Assembly (NCBI GenBank): GCA_002347365.1
Contig: DDWT01000003.1
Location: 1-56,943, forward strand
Direction of reading: 5' to 3'
From: Actinobacteria bacterium UBA2279
GTDB lineage: Bacteria > Actinomycetota > Coriobacteriia > Anaerosomatales > Anaerosomataceae
Length of the DNA: 56,943 nucleotides
The notes under the pieces are model-generated. The model saw only the letters and a list, made by a program, of their open reading frames with translations. It did no database searches and was not told where the DNA came from. Below, in pieces: positions 23,955 to 31,711 of the stretch (position 1 is the stretch's first letter; every line of letters begins with the position of its first letter). A program made the position numbers and the translations under genes.

Positions 23955-24386
23955 GTGCGGACGCACAAGTCCGTCTACATCGCACGCCCCGTCGCGGACG
24001 TCTTCTGGTACGTCGCTGATATCTCCCGGCACTCCGAGTGGCGAAGTGAGCTGCTCGGCAGCGATATCGTCGGCGAAGTGCGAGAGGGAGTAGGCACGCA
24101 CCTGCGCCAGCGGATCGCCTATCAGGGCCGCACGCTTGAGGCCAATCTCGAGATCACCGATTTCGTCCCCGGCGAACGCATCTGTTTTCGCGCGCACGGG
24201 GGCATTCACGCGCACGGGTGTTTTGATTTCTCCGCCGAGGATGTCGGTGCGGTCATGCGCGCGACGGCCACCGTGGAGCTGAAGGGCGCCCTCACCATGA
24301 TGGAGCGCTACATCCGACAGGCGATCGATCGTGTGGCCGAGACGGACTTCGAGCGTCTCAAGGTCGTGCTTGAACGCGGCGCGTAG
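23955..24386 (+). CDS. SRPBCC (polyketide-cyclase-like) family protein
   Basis: The 143-residue protein has the START/Bet v1-like SRPBCC pattern: HKSVYIARPVADVFWYVADISRHSEWR, a GVGTHLRQRIAY strand, TDFVPGERICFRAHGG, and a long C-terminal helix. It is expected to bind a hydrophobic ligand in a cavity; the ligand is unknown. The start is GTG with no strong ribosome site. A close relative is at 33561-33995 in the same window. Confidence 0.8.
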   Translation: MRTHKSVYIARPVADVFWYVADISRHSEWRSELLGSDIVGEVREGVGTHLRQRIAYQGRTLEANLEITDFVPGERICFRAHGGIHAHGCFDFSAEDVGAVMRATATVELKGALTMMERYIRQAIDRVAETDFERLKVVLERGA

Positions 24387-24422
24387 GATACAATACGTGA
24401 GCCCGCAGAGCGGGCATCAACC

Positions 24423-25946
24423 TCATACGGGCGATTGGCGCAGCGGGAGCGCAGGTGCTTTACACGCACAAGGTCGGGGGTTCAAATCCCTCATCGCCCA
24501 CCATGAATGAAGAAACGCCCCTTTAGGGTCTCTACGGAGATACTCAAAGGGGCGTTTTAGCTGGTAGGACACTATGTTGCCTTCTTCAACCGTGGCGTTC
24601 GAAAGCACGGTAGCAAGCACCCGGCGCTTGTCTGCCACTTCACCCGTTTCGAAGGTGAAGTGTGCAGACGCAGCAGTATCGGCCAACGCCCTGACCTGCG
24701 GACTTCTATCCTGAGTGCCACAGTTCTGGTTCTTCATCGCCTGTTCGAAAGCTCGCTTGGACCCAGTGATCTGATTGCCCTTTGCGCGGTAGTCTTCTGC
24801 AGAAACCACACCATCGAGGTATCCATCGAGTAGCCGAGAAGCGCGAGCATCAAGCGCCGCGATCTCTCGGCTAAGGCGCGTCCGCTCCGAATCGAGCGAG
24901 GATGAAGCCTCCGCATCGAAAGCCATTGAGTCTGCCACGAGCGCCTCTACGATATCCGGCGTGATCTCAATCTCGGTCAGTATTGCCGCCATCTGTTCTG
25001 AGAGGGCCTCTTCGCGCGCGTAAGTGTGCTGAGAGCACGAGTCCTTACCCTTACCATGCGTGCACCGGTAGTAGACGTGTCCGCGCTGACGCTCCGCTGT
25101 GATCTTGCATCCGCACTCACCGCAGTACAGCCAATCGCGCAGAGCAAAGACGTACTTTGTCCCCTTGACGCCGTTGCGGTTTGGCTCGAAGACTTCCTGT
25201 ACCGCGTCGAACAGTTCAGGAGAGATGATCGGTTCGTGATTGCCGCGGTAGATTGCGCCCTTGTAGCGGATACGTCCGCAGTAGGTCGGACGCCGCAGAA
25301 TCTTGTGCAAGCCAGAAGTACCGACAGCCGTACCGCTCGGATAACAGAATCCTCGCTCACGAAGCTCGTCAGCGAGCATCGACAATGACACTTGTCCGGT
25401 CGCGTAGCGCTCGAAAGCGTAGCGGATGAGATCAGCGCGCTCCAGATCGATCACGATAGAGCGCGTCGCGGTGTCATTCAGATAGCCGATGGGAGCGCGG
25501 TGGGGCCATCCGCCCTGGGCGACCTTCTCATCCATGCCCTTCTTGACCTCTTCGCGGAGGTTTCCAAGGTAGAACTTTGCCACGGACAAGTTCACGTCCC
25601 GCAGTAACTCGCCTTGAGGCGTGTCCGGGATGTCGCCGACGACGTAGCGCGCATGAACACCCAAGTCCTCAAGCGTGATCTGATCGCGGAAGTTGCGATA
25701 GAGACGGTCAAGCTTGTGTGCGACGACTGCTCCGACGGCGGGGTGTTCGCGCAGGAATGTAACCATAGCTCCGAACTGTGCGCGCCCTGCTTTGCCCGCA
25801 GATTCTGCTTCCACAAACTCTTCGGCGACAGTAAGCCCCTGAGCCTCACAGAAGGCGCGTATCGCCTTAAGCTGTGCCGGGATAGAGTAACCCTCATCCT
25901 GCTGCTCTTTGGTGCTCACACGGGCGTAGACGACGCAGAGCTGCAT
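24423..25946 (-). CDS. Large serine recombinase (integrase) of the tRNA-Val element
   Basis: The 507-residue protein has an N-terminal resolvase domain (VVYARVSTKEQ; nucleophile Ser11; AHKLDRLYRN), a recombinase domain (about 150-260; RAPIGY, SGLHKILRRPTYCGRI) and a zinc ribbon (YCGECGCKIT, YYRCTHGKGKDSC). A helical, coiled-coil-like tail follows. The ATG at 25946 is chosen over the longer frame because AAGGAGG sits just before it and homology starts there. The last 23 residues are encoded by the antisense strand of tRNA-Val; the frame stops at 24423. In the excised circle the frame would switch after the core to a 10-residue tail (IVDAFRTDSL). It is 13 bp after the Rep-like gene, in one operon. 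Confidence 0.9.
   Translation of the reverse strand: MQLCVVYARVSTKEQQDEGYSIPAQLKAIRAFCEAQGLTVAEEFVEAESAGKAGRAQFGAMVTFLREHPAVGAVVAHKLDRLYRNFRDQITLEDLGVHARYVVGDIPDTPQGELLRDVNLSVAKFYLGNLREEVKKGMDEKVAQGGWPHRAPIGYLNDTATRSIVIDLERADLIRYAFERYATGQVSLSMLADELRERGFCYPSGTAVGTSGLHKILRRPTYCGRIRYKGAIYRGNHEPIISPELFDAVQEVFEPNRNGVKGTKYVFALRDWLYCGECGCKITAERQRGHVYYRCTHGKGKDSCSQHTYAREEALSEQMAAILTEIEITPDIVEALVADSMAFDAEASSSLDSERTRLSREIAALDARASRLLDGYLDGVVSAEDYRAKGNQITGSKRAFEQAMKNQNCGTQDRSPQVRALADTAASAHFTFETGEVADKRRVLATVLSNATVEEGNIVSYQLKRPFEYLRRDPKGAFLHSWWAMRDLNPRPCACKAPALPLRQSPV
24429..24503 (+). tRNA. tRNA-Val(TAC)
   Basis: The 75-nt cloverleaf has acceptor GGGCGAT/ATCGCCC, D-stem GCGC/GCGC, anticodon loop TTTACAC with anticodon TAC, T-arm GGGGG-TTCAAAT-CCCTC, discriminator A and encoded CCA. 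The top anticodon-stem pair is G-A. The 3' end (ATCGCCCACCATG, 24493-24505) is the integration site of the element to its right. The natural terminator now lies 6.2 kb away at 30764. Confidence 0.93.
24513..24557. terminator. Bidirectional terminator just inside the left att site
   Basis: AAACGCCCCTTT and AAAGGGGCGTTT pair over 12 bp around a 21-nt loop, followed by T on the plus strand and flanked by A-rich sequence on the other side. It terminates tRNA-Val transcripts after integration. It lies inside the 3' end of the recombinase frame, so it could also end that mRNA prematurely. Confidence 0.75.
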
Positions 25947-25959
25947 CGATGTGCCTCCT

Positions 25960-26991
25960 TCAGAGGTATCGCCGCATTTGCTTCTTCTCCACGAGCGCTT
26001 CGAAAGTCGTTTCCATCTCGTGCTCGATAAGCTGCTCCGCATCGGTTGTGATCGCTTTGCAGAGATGCCAGAAATCCACTGAATCCACGGTGGCACCGAC
26101 TGAGGTGAGAAGACTCACAAAGCGCTTCACACATGCATCGTACCCGATGATTGTCGTCACCGGTCTCACCCGCCCCAAAGCGCGAGAAGGACTGAACGCG
26201 GTGCGAAGCGCTGTCCATCGTGAGTCTTCAGGCCGCCGCCTGTGGTTGGTGTCTTCGGTCGGCATACGCAGCGAACACCACCCAAGTCCGTAGGCGAACA
26301 ACTCAGGGAGTTCCTCGATCAAGCGTTCAACACTGAAGAACCCAAGCTCTTTGAGCACCTTGCTGCGGAGCTGCACTTCCACCCGATACACAGGCTCGCC
26401 CTCGATGTAGCCATCACAAAGCCGCCATACGAATACCCACCATTGATGCTTGTTAGCCACGATCTCAACACTCTTGTTGTAGACCCGTACGACGATATCA
26501 CCCTTACCGAACTGGAAGGTCTCAGGGTTAGTCGTATTCGGATAAACCGGGCGAAAACTCGCCGGACAGACCACGTTGAGCATATCGCCATGTGTAAACC
26601 ACTCGCCCTGGAAATCGAGTGCGATATCAATTCGCGAGCAGTTCTGAAAGATCAGGCCCAGATCGTCAGCGATTCGTCTCACCTCACACCACAGCGCTGC
26701 GATACCTCTACCCGCGAGTCCTTCGGCAAGCATGCGGACTGACATCGCCGGGATATTGGCGGCGGTCCCGAAGCGGATGAGCAGTTGGTCGTTTCTGACG
26801 ACGAAAGGCCACAGGCTCGCGCCCTTAGGTAGCAGGTGGAACTCCGACTCATTAAGAAGAATCGTGTTCGCCTGGTTTTGTTGCTGCGCAAGCTTCTTGC
26901 GTCGATCCAACTCTTCGACGAACTCCGGCTCCAATATTCCGGCAAACGTCGCTTCAAGAGTGTCGACTCCGCATCGGAGGGGAGTGATCAC
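25960..26991 (-). CDS. Replication-initiator-like protein (Rep_trans/rolling-circle type)
   Basis: The 343-residue protein resembles the Rep_trans/replication initiation factor group found on small plasmids and Tn916-like elements. It starts CGVDTLEATF, has the RIDIALDFQGEW strand with acidic residues (about 120-130), VVRVYNKSVEIVAN with the candidate catalytic tyrosine, and VYRVEVQLRSKVLKELG. Such proteins nick a double-strand origin. The GTG start overlaps the upstream small gene by 4 bp (GTGA) and the stop is 13 bp before the recombinase gene, so all are one operon. Assignment is by motif pattern only; no origin was identified. Confidence 0.65.
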   Translation of the reverse strand: MITPLRCGVDTLEATFAGILEPEFVEELDRRKKLAQQQNQANTILLNESEFHLLPKGASLWPFVVRNDQLLIRFGTAANIPAMSVRMLAEGLAGRGIAALWCEVRRIADDLGLIFQNCSRIDIALDFQGEWFTHGDMLNVVCPASFRPVYPNTTNPETFQFGKGDIVVRVYNKSVEIVANKHQWWVFVWRLCDGYIEGEPVYRVEVQLRSKVLKELGFFSVERLIEELPELFAYGLGWCSLRMPTEDTNHRRRPEDSRWTALRTAFSPSRALGRVRPVTTIIGYDACVKRFVSLLTSVGATVDSVDFWHLCKAITTDAEQLIEHEMETTFEALVEKKQMRRYL

Positions 26992-27200
26992 CCTCGATCA
27001 CCCCCTTGGATGTACAGAGACTGCCCCATGTTATAGGTGGGGGCAGTCTGCGGATTGTCCGCCCGGACGACACCTGAGCAGATGAGGGCGATGAGCGAGT
27101 CGGCCAGCTCACGCGCTTCGTCTACCCGCAGGGCGCATCCGCGCTCCTGCAGGACAGCTCGAAGCGCAGCGCCTGGATGTGCCGACTGAACCACGACCAT
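26988..27200 (-). CDS. Small hypothetical protein upstream of the Rep-like gene
   Basis: The 70-residue protein is not recognised. It has a helical middle (AALRAVLQERGCALRVDEARELADSLI, shown here only as AALRAVLQERGC and DEARELADSLI) and a polar C-terminus. It could be a small DNA-binding or copy-control protein judging from its place before an initiator gene. The stop overlaps the Rep-like start by 4 bp. The ATG at 27200 directly abuts a hairpin whose arm contains its GGGAGG ribosome site, suggesting translational control. Confidence 0.6.
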   Translation of the reverse strand: MVVVQSAHPGAALRAVLQERGCALRVDEARELADSLIALICSGVVRADNPQTAPTYNMGQSLYIQGGDRG

Positions 27201-27240
27201 CTGCCTCCCGAAAAGGCGGTTAGAACCTTACGGGAGGCAG
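27201..27240 (-). promoter_or_regulatory. 10-bp perfect hairpin burying the ribosome binding site
   Basis: CTGCCTCCCG (27201-27210) and CGGGAGGCAG (27231-27240) are perfectly complementary around a 20-nt loop. On the minus-strand mRNA the 3' arm carries GGGAGG three bases before the ATG of the 70-residue protein. No T-run follows, so it is more likely a switch on translation of the small gene, Rep and recombinase than a terminator. Confidence 0.6.
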
Positions 27241-27254
27241 TATCGGTCAGAGTG

Positions 27255-27971
27255 CTATTTCTCTATGGAATCTCCAAGACCCCTGGCGTTCCACAGCTTC
27301 TGAGCTGCCTTTATCGCCTTCACAACGCGTTCACGTTCAGTAGCGATCTGCTTCTTGTACTTGTGCGGATGCTGCACGATGTCAGGATAGGTGTTCCGCA
27401 GATTCTGGATGGCAATCTCTCGGTAGGGCATCTTCGCGCGGTGGCGGGCCAACATGCGCGCTCCGGCCAATTCGTCCGCGCGTCCCGAGCTTCTCGCCGC
27501 GCTACCAAACATCTTGCGGTGCTTCTCTTTGAGTTGCCGTGCTGCTAGATCAGGATCGGAGAGCGCGGTCATAACAGCGATTAGCTGAGGCGGGTCCGAG
27601 CGCTTGTCTTCGTACCAGTAGCCTGCTGCGAATGGCATGAATGGGATAGGCTCGTCAGTGAACGCTATCGAACGGACACATTCTCGCATCCAATCCCCGA
27701 TGCCGAACGCCTGCCACAACTTGGGCATGTCGAAGAACTGGCTCATGAACTCCACGTCCGTGTCGCCCAAGCTCTGCAACCAGTCCTCATAGGAGTATCC
27801 AGTATCGGCCAGCCACGCGTCGATTCGCGCGTCTATTTCCTTCTCGCTCGCTCCTCCGAGGTCCATATCCAGGACTTCATCCGCCAGATCACGCAGGACA
27901 TCGACCACCGGAATGGCGTATGAGGCTGCATGCAGTCTTTCAACCAGCTCGGGTTCTAGGTTCTCGTACAA
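27255..27971 (-). CDS. Hypothetical protein, first gene of the element's minus-strand operon
   Basis: The 238-residue protein is unrecognised. The N-terminal half is acidic with WLADTGYSYEDWL and FGIGDWMRECVRSI. The C-terminal third is strongly basic and helical (LKEKHRKMFGSAARSSGRAD, MPYREIAIQNLRN, YKKQIATERERVVKAIKAAQK), so nucleic-acid contact is possible. TTG at 27971 is accepted as start because GAAGGAG lies 4 nt upstream. It is divergent from the PHP-ATPase gene and may be a regulator of the element; this is only inferred from position. Confidence 0.6.
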   Translation of the reverse strand: MYENLEPELVERLHAASYAIPVVDVLRDLADEVLDMDLGGASEKEIDARIDAWLADTGYSYEDWLQSLGDTDVEFMSQFFDMPKLWQAFGIGDWMRECVRSIAFTDEPIPFMPFAAGYWYEDKRSDPPQLIAVMTALSDPDLAARQLKEKHRKMFGSAARSSGRADELAGARMLARHRAKMPYREIAIQNLRNTYPDIVQHPHKYKKQIATERERVVKAIKAAQKLWNARGLGDSIEK

Positions 27972-28103
27972 GACGCTCCTTCACGGCGAGGGCGAGACCC
28001 TCCGAATTCAGACGCATGGCCAGATTCCGTGGTTCTCATACAACTCACAAGGCTATGATAGGAAAAGCGCGGTCAATCTTCTGCACCTGGGGGGCAAGAC
28101 ACG

Positions 28104-30446
28104 ATGGCATTGGAGCCCGTGTATCTCGATCTACACATCCATACTTCAGTAGACGCAGACAGCCTCAATGAGCACTACGACGTGCCTACTCTCAAGCAGA
28201 AGATTGAGGAAGTTGCCGAGGGCTCGCCATGCCTCATATCGCTCACGGACCACAACACAATCAACAAGACCGTGTACCTCGAGGCCCTGGAGACGTTCGA
28301 CCACCTGCTGCTGGGGGCCGAACTCCACGTCATGAACTATGACGACGCACCTCCATACCACTGCCACATCTACTTCCGCGTCGACGCGATTGATGAACCG
28401 ACTATCGACTCAATCAACACGACACTCGACAAGTTGTATCCAAAGAAGATGGTTTCCAAAAAGGATGATGACATTCCGAACATCGCGAAGATCGTCAACA
28501 GCTTCGACGACTTCGAGTTCGTCCTCTTGCCGCATGGTGGCCAATCCCATTCAACATTTGATGAGTCGATTCCTGCGGGCACCCGCTTCGATACAACGAT
28601 GGAGCGCAGCGTCTACTACAACTACTTCGATGGATTCTCGGCCAGAGGCAACAAGGGCCTAGAGGATACTCTCAACTACTTCAACCGCTTGGGTATCCGT
28701 GAATTCGTGAATCTCATCACGTCCACGGACAATTACAGGCCCACATGCTATCCGCAATCGGATTACCCAAAGGCCCCTGACTTCGTGCCTACGTGGATGT
28801 TGGCCAGCCCTACCTTCAGCGGTCTTCGGCTCTCGCTATCTGAGTCCGACAGACTGCGCTATGGAGTCAAGCCGGACTCATGGAGCGAGTGCATCCAGGA
28901 CGTCGCGCTCTTGAACGACATGATTGATATCGACGTCACGCTAACGCCTGGTCTGAACGTTGTCATAGGCGGATCTTCTAGTGGCAAGACTCTGCTTGTC
29001 GACTCGATCTATCGAAGTGTCTCCGGCAGTTTCTCTGACAGCCTATACGTCGAGACCTATGGAGTTCAGGACATACAGGTCCACAACCCCGCCGGTCAGA
29101 CCCCGCACTACCTCGCGCAGAACTACATTGTGAGCGTCTGTGACAGTCGCGATAGGCAGAACAAGATTGAGGACATCCCCATCCTGAAGAGCGTGTTCCC
29201 TCCAGATGCCGACGAGCGCGAGATGATAGACAACGGCCTCAATCAGCTATCCAAGAGCCTGGGCACTCTTGTTGAGGCGGTTGAAAGCATCGAGTCACTC
29301 GAGGAGCAGTTGGCGCACATCCGGAAGCTGTCAGGGCTTATCCTGACCGAGCCGGTCCGCCGCAACCCGCTCGGGCGCATGCTACCAGACGATGAAGTGA
29401 TTGAGGCTCTCAAGTACACGCCTGCGATGCACGAGAGGCACGAGCGGACCCTCGACGAGATCGAAACACTACTGGCGGAGAACCCTCTAGTCGATCACGA
29501 TCCATCCCTTGTAGAGCAACTCAAGTCTGAACTCGAACAAGCACAAGATGCGTCCGAGTTCGAGGCTGAAATCAGAGCCATCATTACATCGCACTATGAT
29601 CAGATTGCGGCCGCGAATCGCGCTGACAACTATGAGAACGACGTGAAGAGGCGGGATTTCGGCAACCTGAGGCAGTACATCAAGCGGTACAAAGCATCTC
29701 GCGACGCCTTCTACTCTTCGCTGAAAGAGATAGCCGAGTTCTCACTTCGCGTTCCGACGAAGGAAATCGTATCCATGGGCCATCGACTCTCCATAGAGAA
29801 CAGGCTCGTACTGACGAAGGACACCTTCCTTGATGTAGTGAACGAGACCCGTACGAAGGGGATGCAGATCACCAGTTTCGAGGCGATCGCCCCGCATGCG
29901 CTTTTCAGCCAGAACTTCCGACAGTCTGGCCCCAAGATTGACAGTCTTCAGGCGTTCAAGGCCTACGTGACGAACAGATTCAACAGCATGAACACCAAGC
30001 TATACAGAATCGTGACCAGTGATGGCCGCGACTTTGAGGCGCTCAGCGCGGGATGGAAGACGGCTGTAATCCTGGACTTGGTTCTTGGATGCAGCGCGGA
30101 CACGGCACCACTCATCATCGACCAACCCGAGGACAACCTTGCCACACACTACATCAACTCCGGTCTGCTAACCGCGATCAAAGGGTGCAAGAAGGAGAAG
30201 CAGGTCATCCTCGTTTCACACAATGCGACCATCCCAATGCTTGGCGATGCGCAGAACGTCATCATGTGCCGGAATAACTCGAACCGGATAGTCATAAGGT
30301 CCGGCCCGTTGGAGGGCACTATTGATGGGCGCGACATAGTTGACCTAATCGCCGCCACCACCGACGGGGGCAAGGCATCTATCAAGAAGCGTGTGAAGAA
30401 GTACAACCTGAAGAAGTTTGGGAGCGACGATGAAGCTGATATTTAG
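28104..30446 (+). CDS. PHP-domain / SMC-like ATPase fusion (TrlF-like), putative defence effector
   Basis: The 780-residue protein starts with a PHP phosphoesterase domain: DLHIHTS (residues 9-15), SLTDHN (46-51), PHGGQSH (143-149) and STDNYRP (207-213) supply its metal-binding histidines and aspartates. An ABC/SMC-type ATPase follows: Walker A GGSSSGKT at 289-296, a helical middle (about 375-600), signature-like LSAGWKTAVIL at 647, Walker B PLIIDQPEDNL at 669 and the switch histidine in VILVSHN at 706. This architecture occurs in TrlF-like proteins tied to mobile elements and phage defence. Likely job: ATP-gated nuclease or phosphatase action on nucleic acid or nucleotides. A TATGAT box at 28054 may be its -10. 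It overlaps the next gene by 17 bp. Confidence 0.8.
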   Translation: MALEPVYLDLHIHTSVDADSLNEHYDVPTLKQKIEEVAEGSPCLISLTDHNTINKTVYLEALETFDHLLLGAELHVMNYDDAPPYHCHIYFRVDAIDEPTIDSINTTLDKLYPKKMVSKKDDDIPNIAKIVNSFDDFEFVLLPHGGQSHSTFDESIPAGTRFDTTMERSVYYNYFDGFSARGNKGLEDTLNYFNRLGIREFVNLITSTDNYRPTCYPQSDYPKAPDFVPTWMLASPTFSGLRLSLSESDRLRYGVKPDSWSECIQDVALLNDMIDIDVTLTPGLNVVIGGSSSGKTLLVDSIYRSVSGSFSDSLYVETYGVQDIQVHNPAGQTPHYLAQNYIVSVCDSRDRQNKIEDIPILKSVFPPDADEREMIDNGLNQLSKSLGTLVEAVESIESLEEQLAHIRKLSGLILTEPVRRNPLGRMLPDDEVIEALKYTPAMHERHERTLDEIETLLAENPLVDHDPSLVEQLKSELEQAQDASEFEAEIRAIITSHYDQIAAANRADNYENDVKRRDFGNLRQYIKRYKASRDAFYSSLKEIAEFSLRVPTKEIVSMGHRLSIENRLVLTKDTFLDVVNETRTKGMQITSFEAIAPHALFSQNFRQSGPKIDSLQAFKAYVTNRFNSMNTKLYRIVTSDGRDFEALSAGWKTAVILDLVLGCSADTAPLIIDQPEDNLATHYINSGLLTAIKGCKKEKQVILVSHNATIPMLGDAQNVIMCRNNSNRIVIRSGPLEGTIDGRDIVDLIAATTDGGKASIKKRVKKYNLKKFGSDDEADI

Positions 30447-30714
30447 CAGGGACGTGAATGAAGAAACCAGCGTCCATATGACGATTGACGGAGAAGAACG
30501 AGCGTTCACGTACCCCGAGTTGATCAACCAACTGCTTCAGGCAGGGCCACTCGAGCCCTCCGAGACTCGTGGCACCTTCTCACAGCAAGAAATCGACAGC
30601 ATCAACAACATGGTCGATGACATCAACGAGGCCTCAAGTGGCGCGGAGGCATCTAGTAGTGATATCGAGTCAGCCGAGACTGAAGACGACGCGGGTGAGG
30701 AGATTCCCTTCTAG
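30430..30714 (+). CDS. Small acidic partner protein of the PHP-ATPase
   Basis: The 94-residue protein begins MKLIFSRDVNEETS and has a VHMTIDGEERAFTYPELIN strand-helix unit. It ends in a strongly acidic tail (residues about 65-94, many Glu/Asp/Ser). ATG at 30430 is preferred because GGGAG precedes it; it overlaps the ATPase gene by 17 bp, so the two are translationally coupled. It is not recognised. The acidic tail might mimic DNA or inhibit the ATPase, making it a candidate antitoxin or regulator. Its TAG also supplies the recombinase stop (on the other strand) in the excised circle. Confidence 0.7.
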   Translation: MKLIFSRDVNEETSVHMTIDGEERAFTYPELINQLLQAGPLEPSETRGTFSQQEIDSINNMVDDINEASSGAEASSSDIESAETEDDAGEEIPF

Positions 30715-30741
30715 AGGCTATCGGTTCGAAACGCGTCCACT

Positions 30742-30754
30742 ATCGCCCACCATG
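30742..30754. other. Right attachment site (attR-like) of the tRNA-Val element
   Basis: ATCGCCCACCATG exactly repeats the tRNA-Val 3' end at 24493-24505. Some upstream similarity continues (GGTTCGAAA against GGTTCAAAT), as if the element's own att site mimics a tRNA T-loop. Chromosomal sequence with the tRNA terminator resumes immediately to the right. Confidence 0.85.
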
Positions 30755-30763
30755 CATTTTTGA

Positions 30764-30812
30764 GGGCCCCAGAGGAGTCCATAACCAGGACTCCGAAGGG
30801 GTCTCTTGTTTG
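30764..30812 (+). terminator. Displaced native terminator of tRNA-Val
   Basis: GGAGTCC and GGACTCC form an inner 7-bp stem around ATAACCA, with outer GGCCCC/GGGGTC pairing and a trailing TCTTGTTT. It lies 10 bp beyond the right att core, where the tRNA terminator would sit in an empty chromosome. Confidence 0.7.
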
Positions 30813-30948
30813 CTGTGTGCGAGTACCGCTCGGCGGAGCAACGGCGTTCCCGTGATCCCCGTCACTCAGGGAGTGGCCGGTATGCACGATGCTCTAGACG
30901 TTGCTATATGCAGCGTAGTTCTGACACGTACCGCAGGAGGTAGTCGTA

Positions 30949-31500
30949 ATGAAGAAGGTCATCGCAGTCCTCACCGTTGCCGTACTGTTCTCGGCGTTGG
31001 TGTTGCCGGGCACGGCGCTCGCGGTCAAAGGGAACAGTGGCAAGTCCACGGCTCCCGGTCAGATCAAGAAGGAGTCCGCCGAGAAGCCGGAAGTCCGCGG
31101 CAAGAGCGACAAGCTCGGTGACGTTGCTGTCGAACAGGACGGTTCCGACGGAGAAGTGAAGGCCAACAAGCGTATGCAGGTCCAGGCTTCCGAGGAGGGC
31201 TCTGAGACTGCCGAGCCCAAGAAGACCGGAATCGCCAATGCCTTCTCTCGCATCGAACGCAACCTCGTCCGTGCTCAGGACAAGGTTCTGGCCGGTACCA
31301 AGAAGATGCTGCCGCCAGGGCTCGTGCGCGTCTATGAGAAGTTCCTTGGGTGGCTCGGGCTGTCGCCTGAGGACTCCATCCTGAACGACTGGGCCGACCC
31401 GGGCGCTGATGGCGTCGATGAGCCCGACGGATCTGAAGAGGACACTCAGACGCCGGATCCGAGGGACGGTTCGAGCGAGGACACCACAACGGTCTTGTGA
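30949..31500 (+). CDS. Secreted hypothetical protein
   Basis: The 183-residue protein has a clear signal peptide: basic MKK, a hydrophobic core and cleavage near ALA-VKG at residue 26. The mature part is charged and low in complexity, with a short ordered stretch (ANAFSRIERNLVRAQDKVL, GLVRVYEKFLGWLGLSPED at about 98-145) and an acidic, proline- and serine-containing tail. It is not recognised. GGAGG lies 9 nt before the ATG. A hairpin terminator follows at 31578. Confidence 0.75.
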   Translation: MKKVIAVLTVAVLFSALVLPGTALAVKGNSGKSTAPGQIKKESAEKPEVRGKSDKLGDVAVEQDGSDGEVKANKRMQVQASEEGSETAEPKKTGIANAFSRIERNLVRAQDKVLAGTKKMLPPGLVRVYEKFLGWLGLSPEDSILNDWADPGADGVDEPDGSEEDTQTPDPRDGSSEDTTTVL

Positions 31501-31577
31501 ACCGTCTCGGGCGTATTCAATGAGCGCCAGGAGTCTTGAGCGCTTTCAAGACTAGCCACGATCACCCAGCAGAGACA

Positions 31578-31609
31578 AACGGGGTCCCGGCAGATGCCGG
31601 GGCCCCGTT
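31578..31609 (+). terminator. 14-bp hairpin terminator
   Basis: AACGGGGTCCCGGC pairs with GCCGGGGCCCCGTT (one G-T pair) around AGAT, 77 bp after the secreted-protein gene. The T-run is missing on the plus strand, while the AC-rich left flank gives weak support for termination on the minus strand. Confidence 0.6.
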
Positions 31610-31711
31610 GCGCATATGCGGATAGGGGCGGCATCACTGCCAGGCAGACCGCGTCTGGCAGGACGGGTATCATCAGCTTGAGGACGGGGTGCCGAACGGG
31701 AGGGGTCGGAG

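Larger units (their letters stand above)
24493..30754. mobile_element. Integrative element in tRNA-Val with serine recombinase, Rep-like protein and PHP-ATPase
   Basis: The element lies between 13-bp direct repeats ATCGCCCACCATG (24493-24505 and 30742-30754). Excision would give a 6249-bp circle and restore tRNA-Val next to its own terminator at 30764. It contains a minus-strand operon (unknown, small unknown, Rep-like initiator, serine recombinase) and a plus-strand operon (PHP-ATPase, acidic protein). The cargo is visibly lower in GC than the flanking genes. Small size, tRNA site, a recombinase gene at one end and an initiator suggest an integrated plasmid or satellite. Serine recombinases at tRNA genes are uncommon, which makes the arrangement notable. 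Confidence 0.85.

Noticed and set aside
31578..31609. Riboswitch or structured RNA at the GC-rich hairpin
   Set aside because: A single simple stem-loop after a gene is adequately explained as a terminator.
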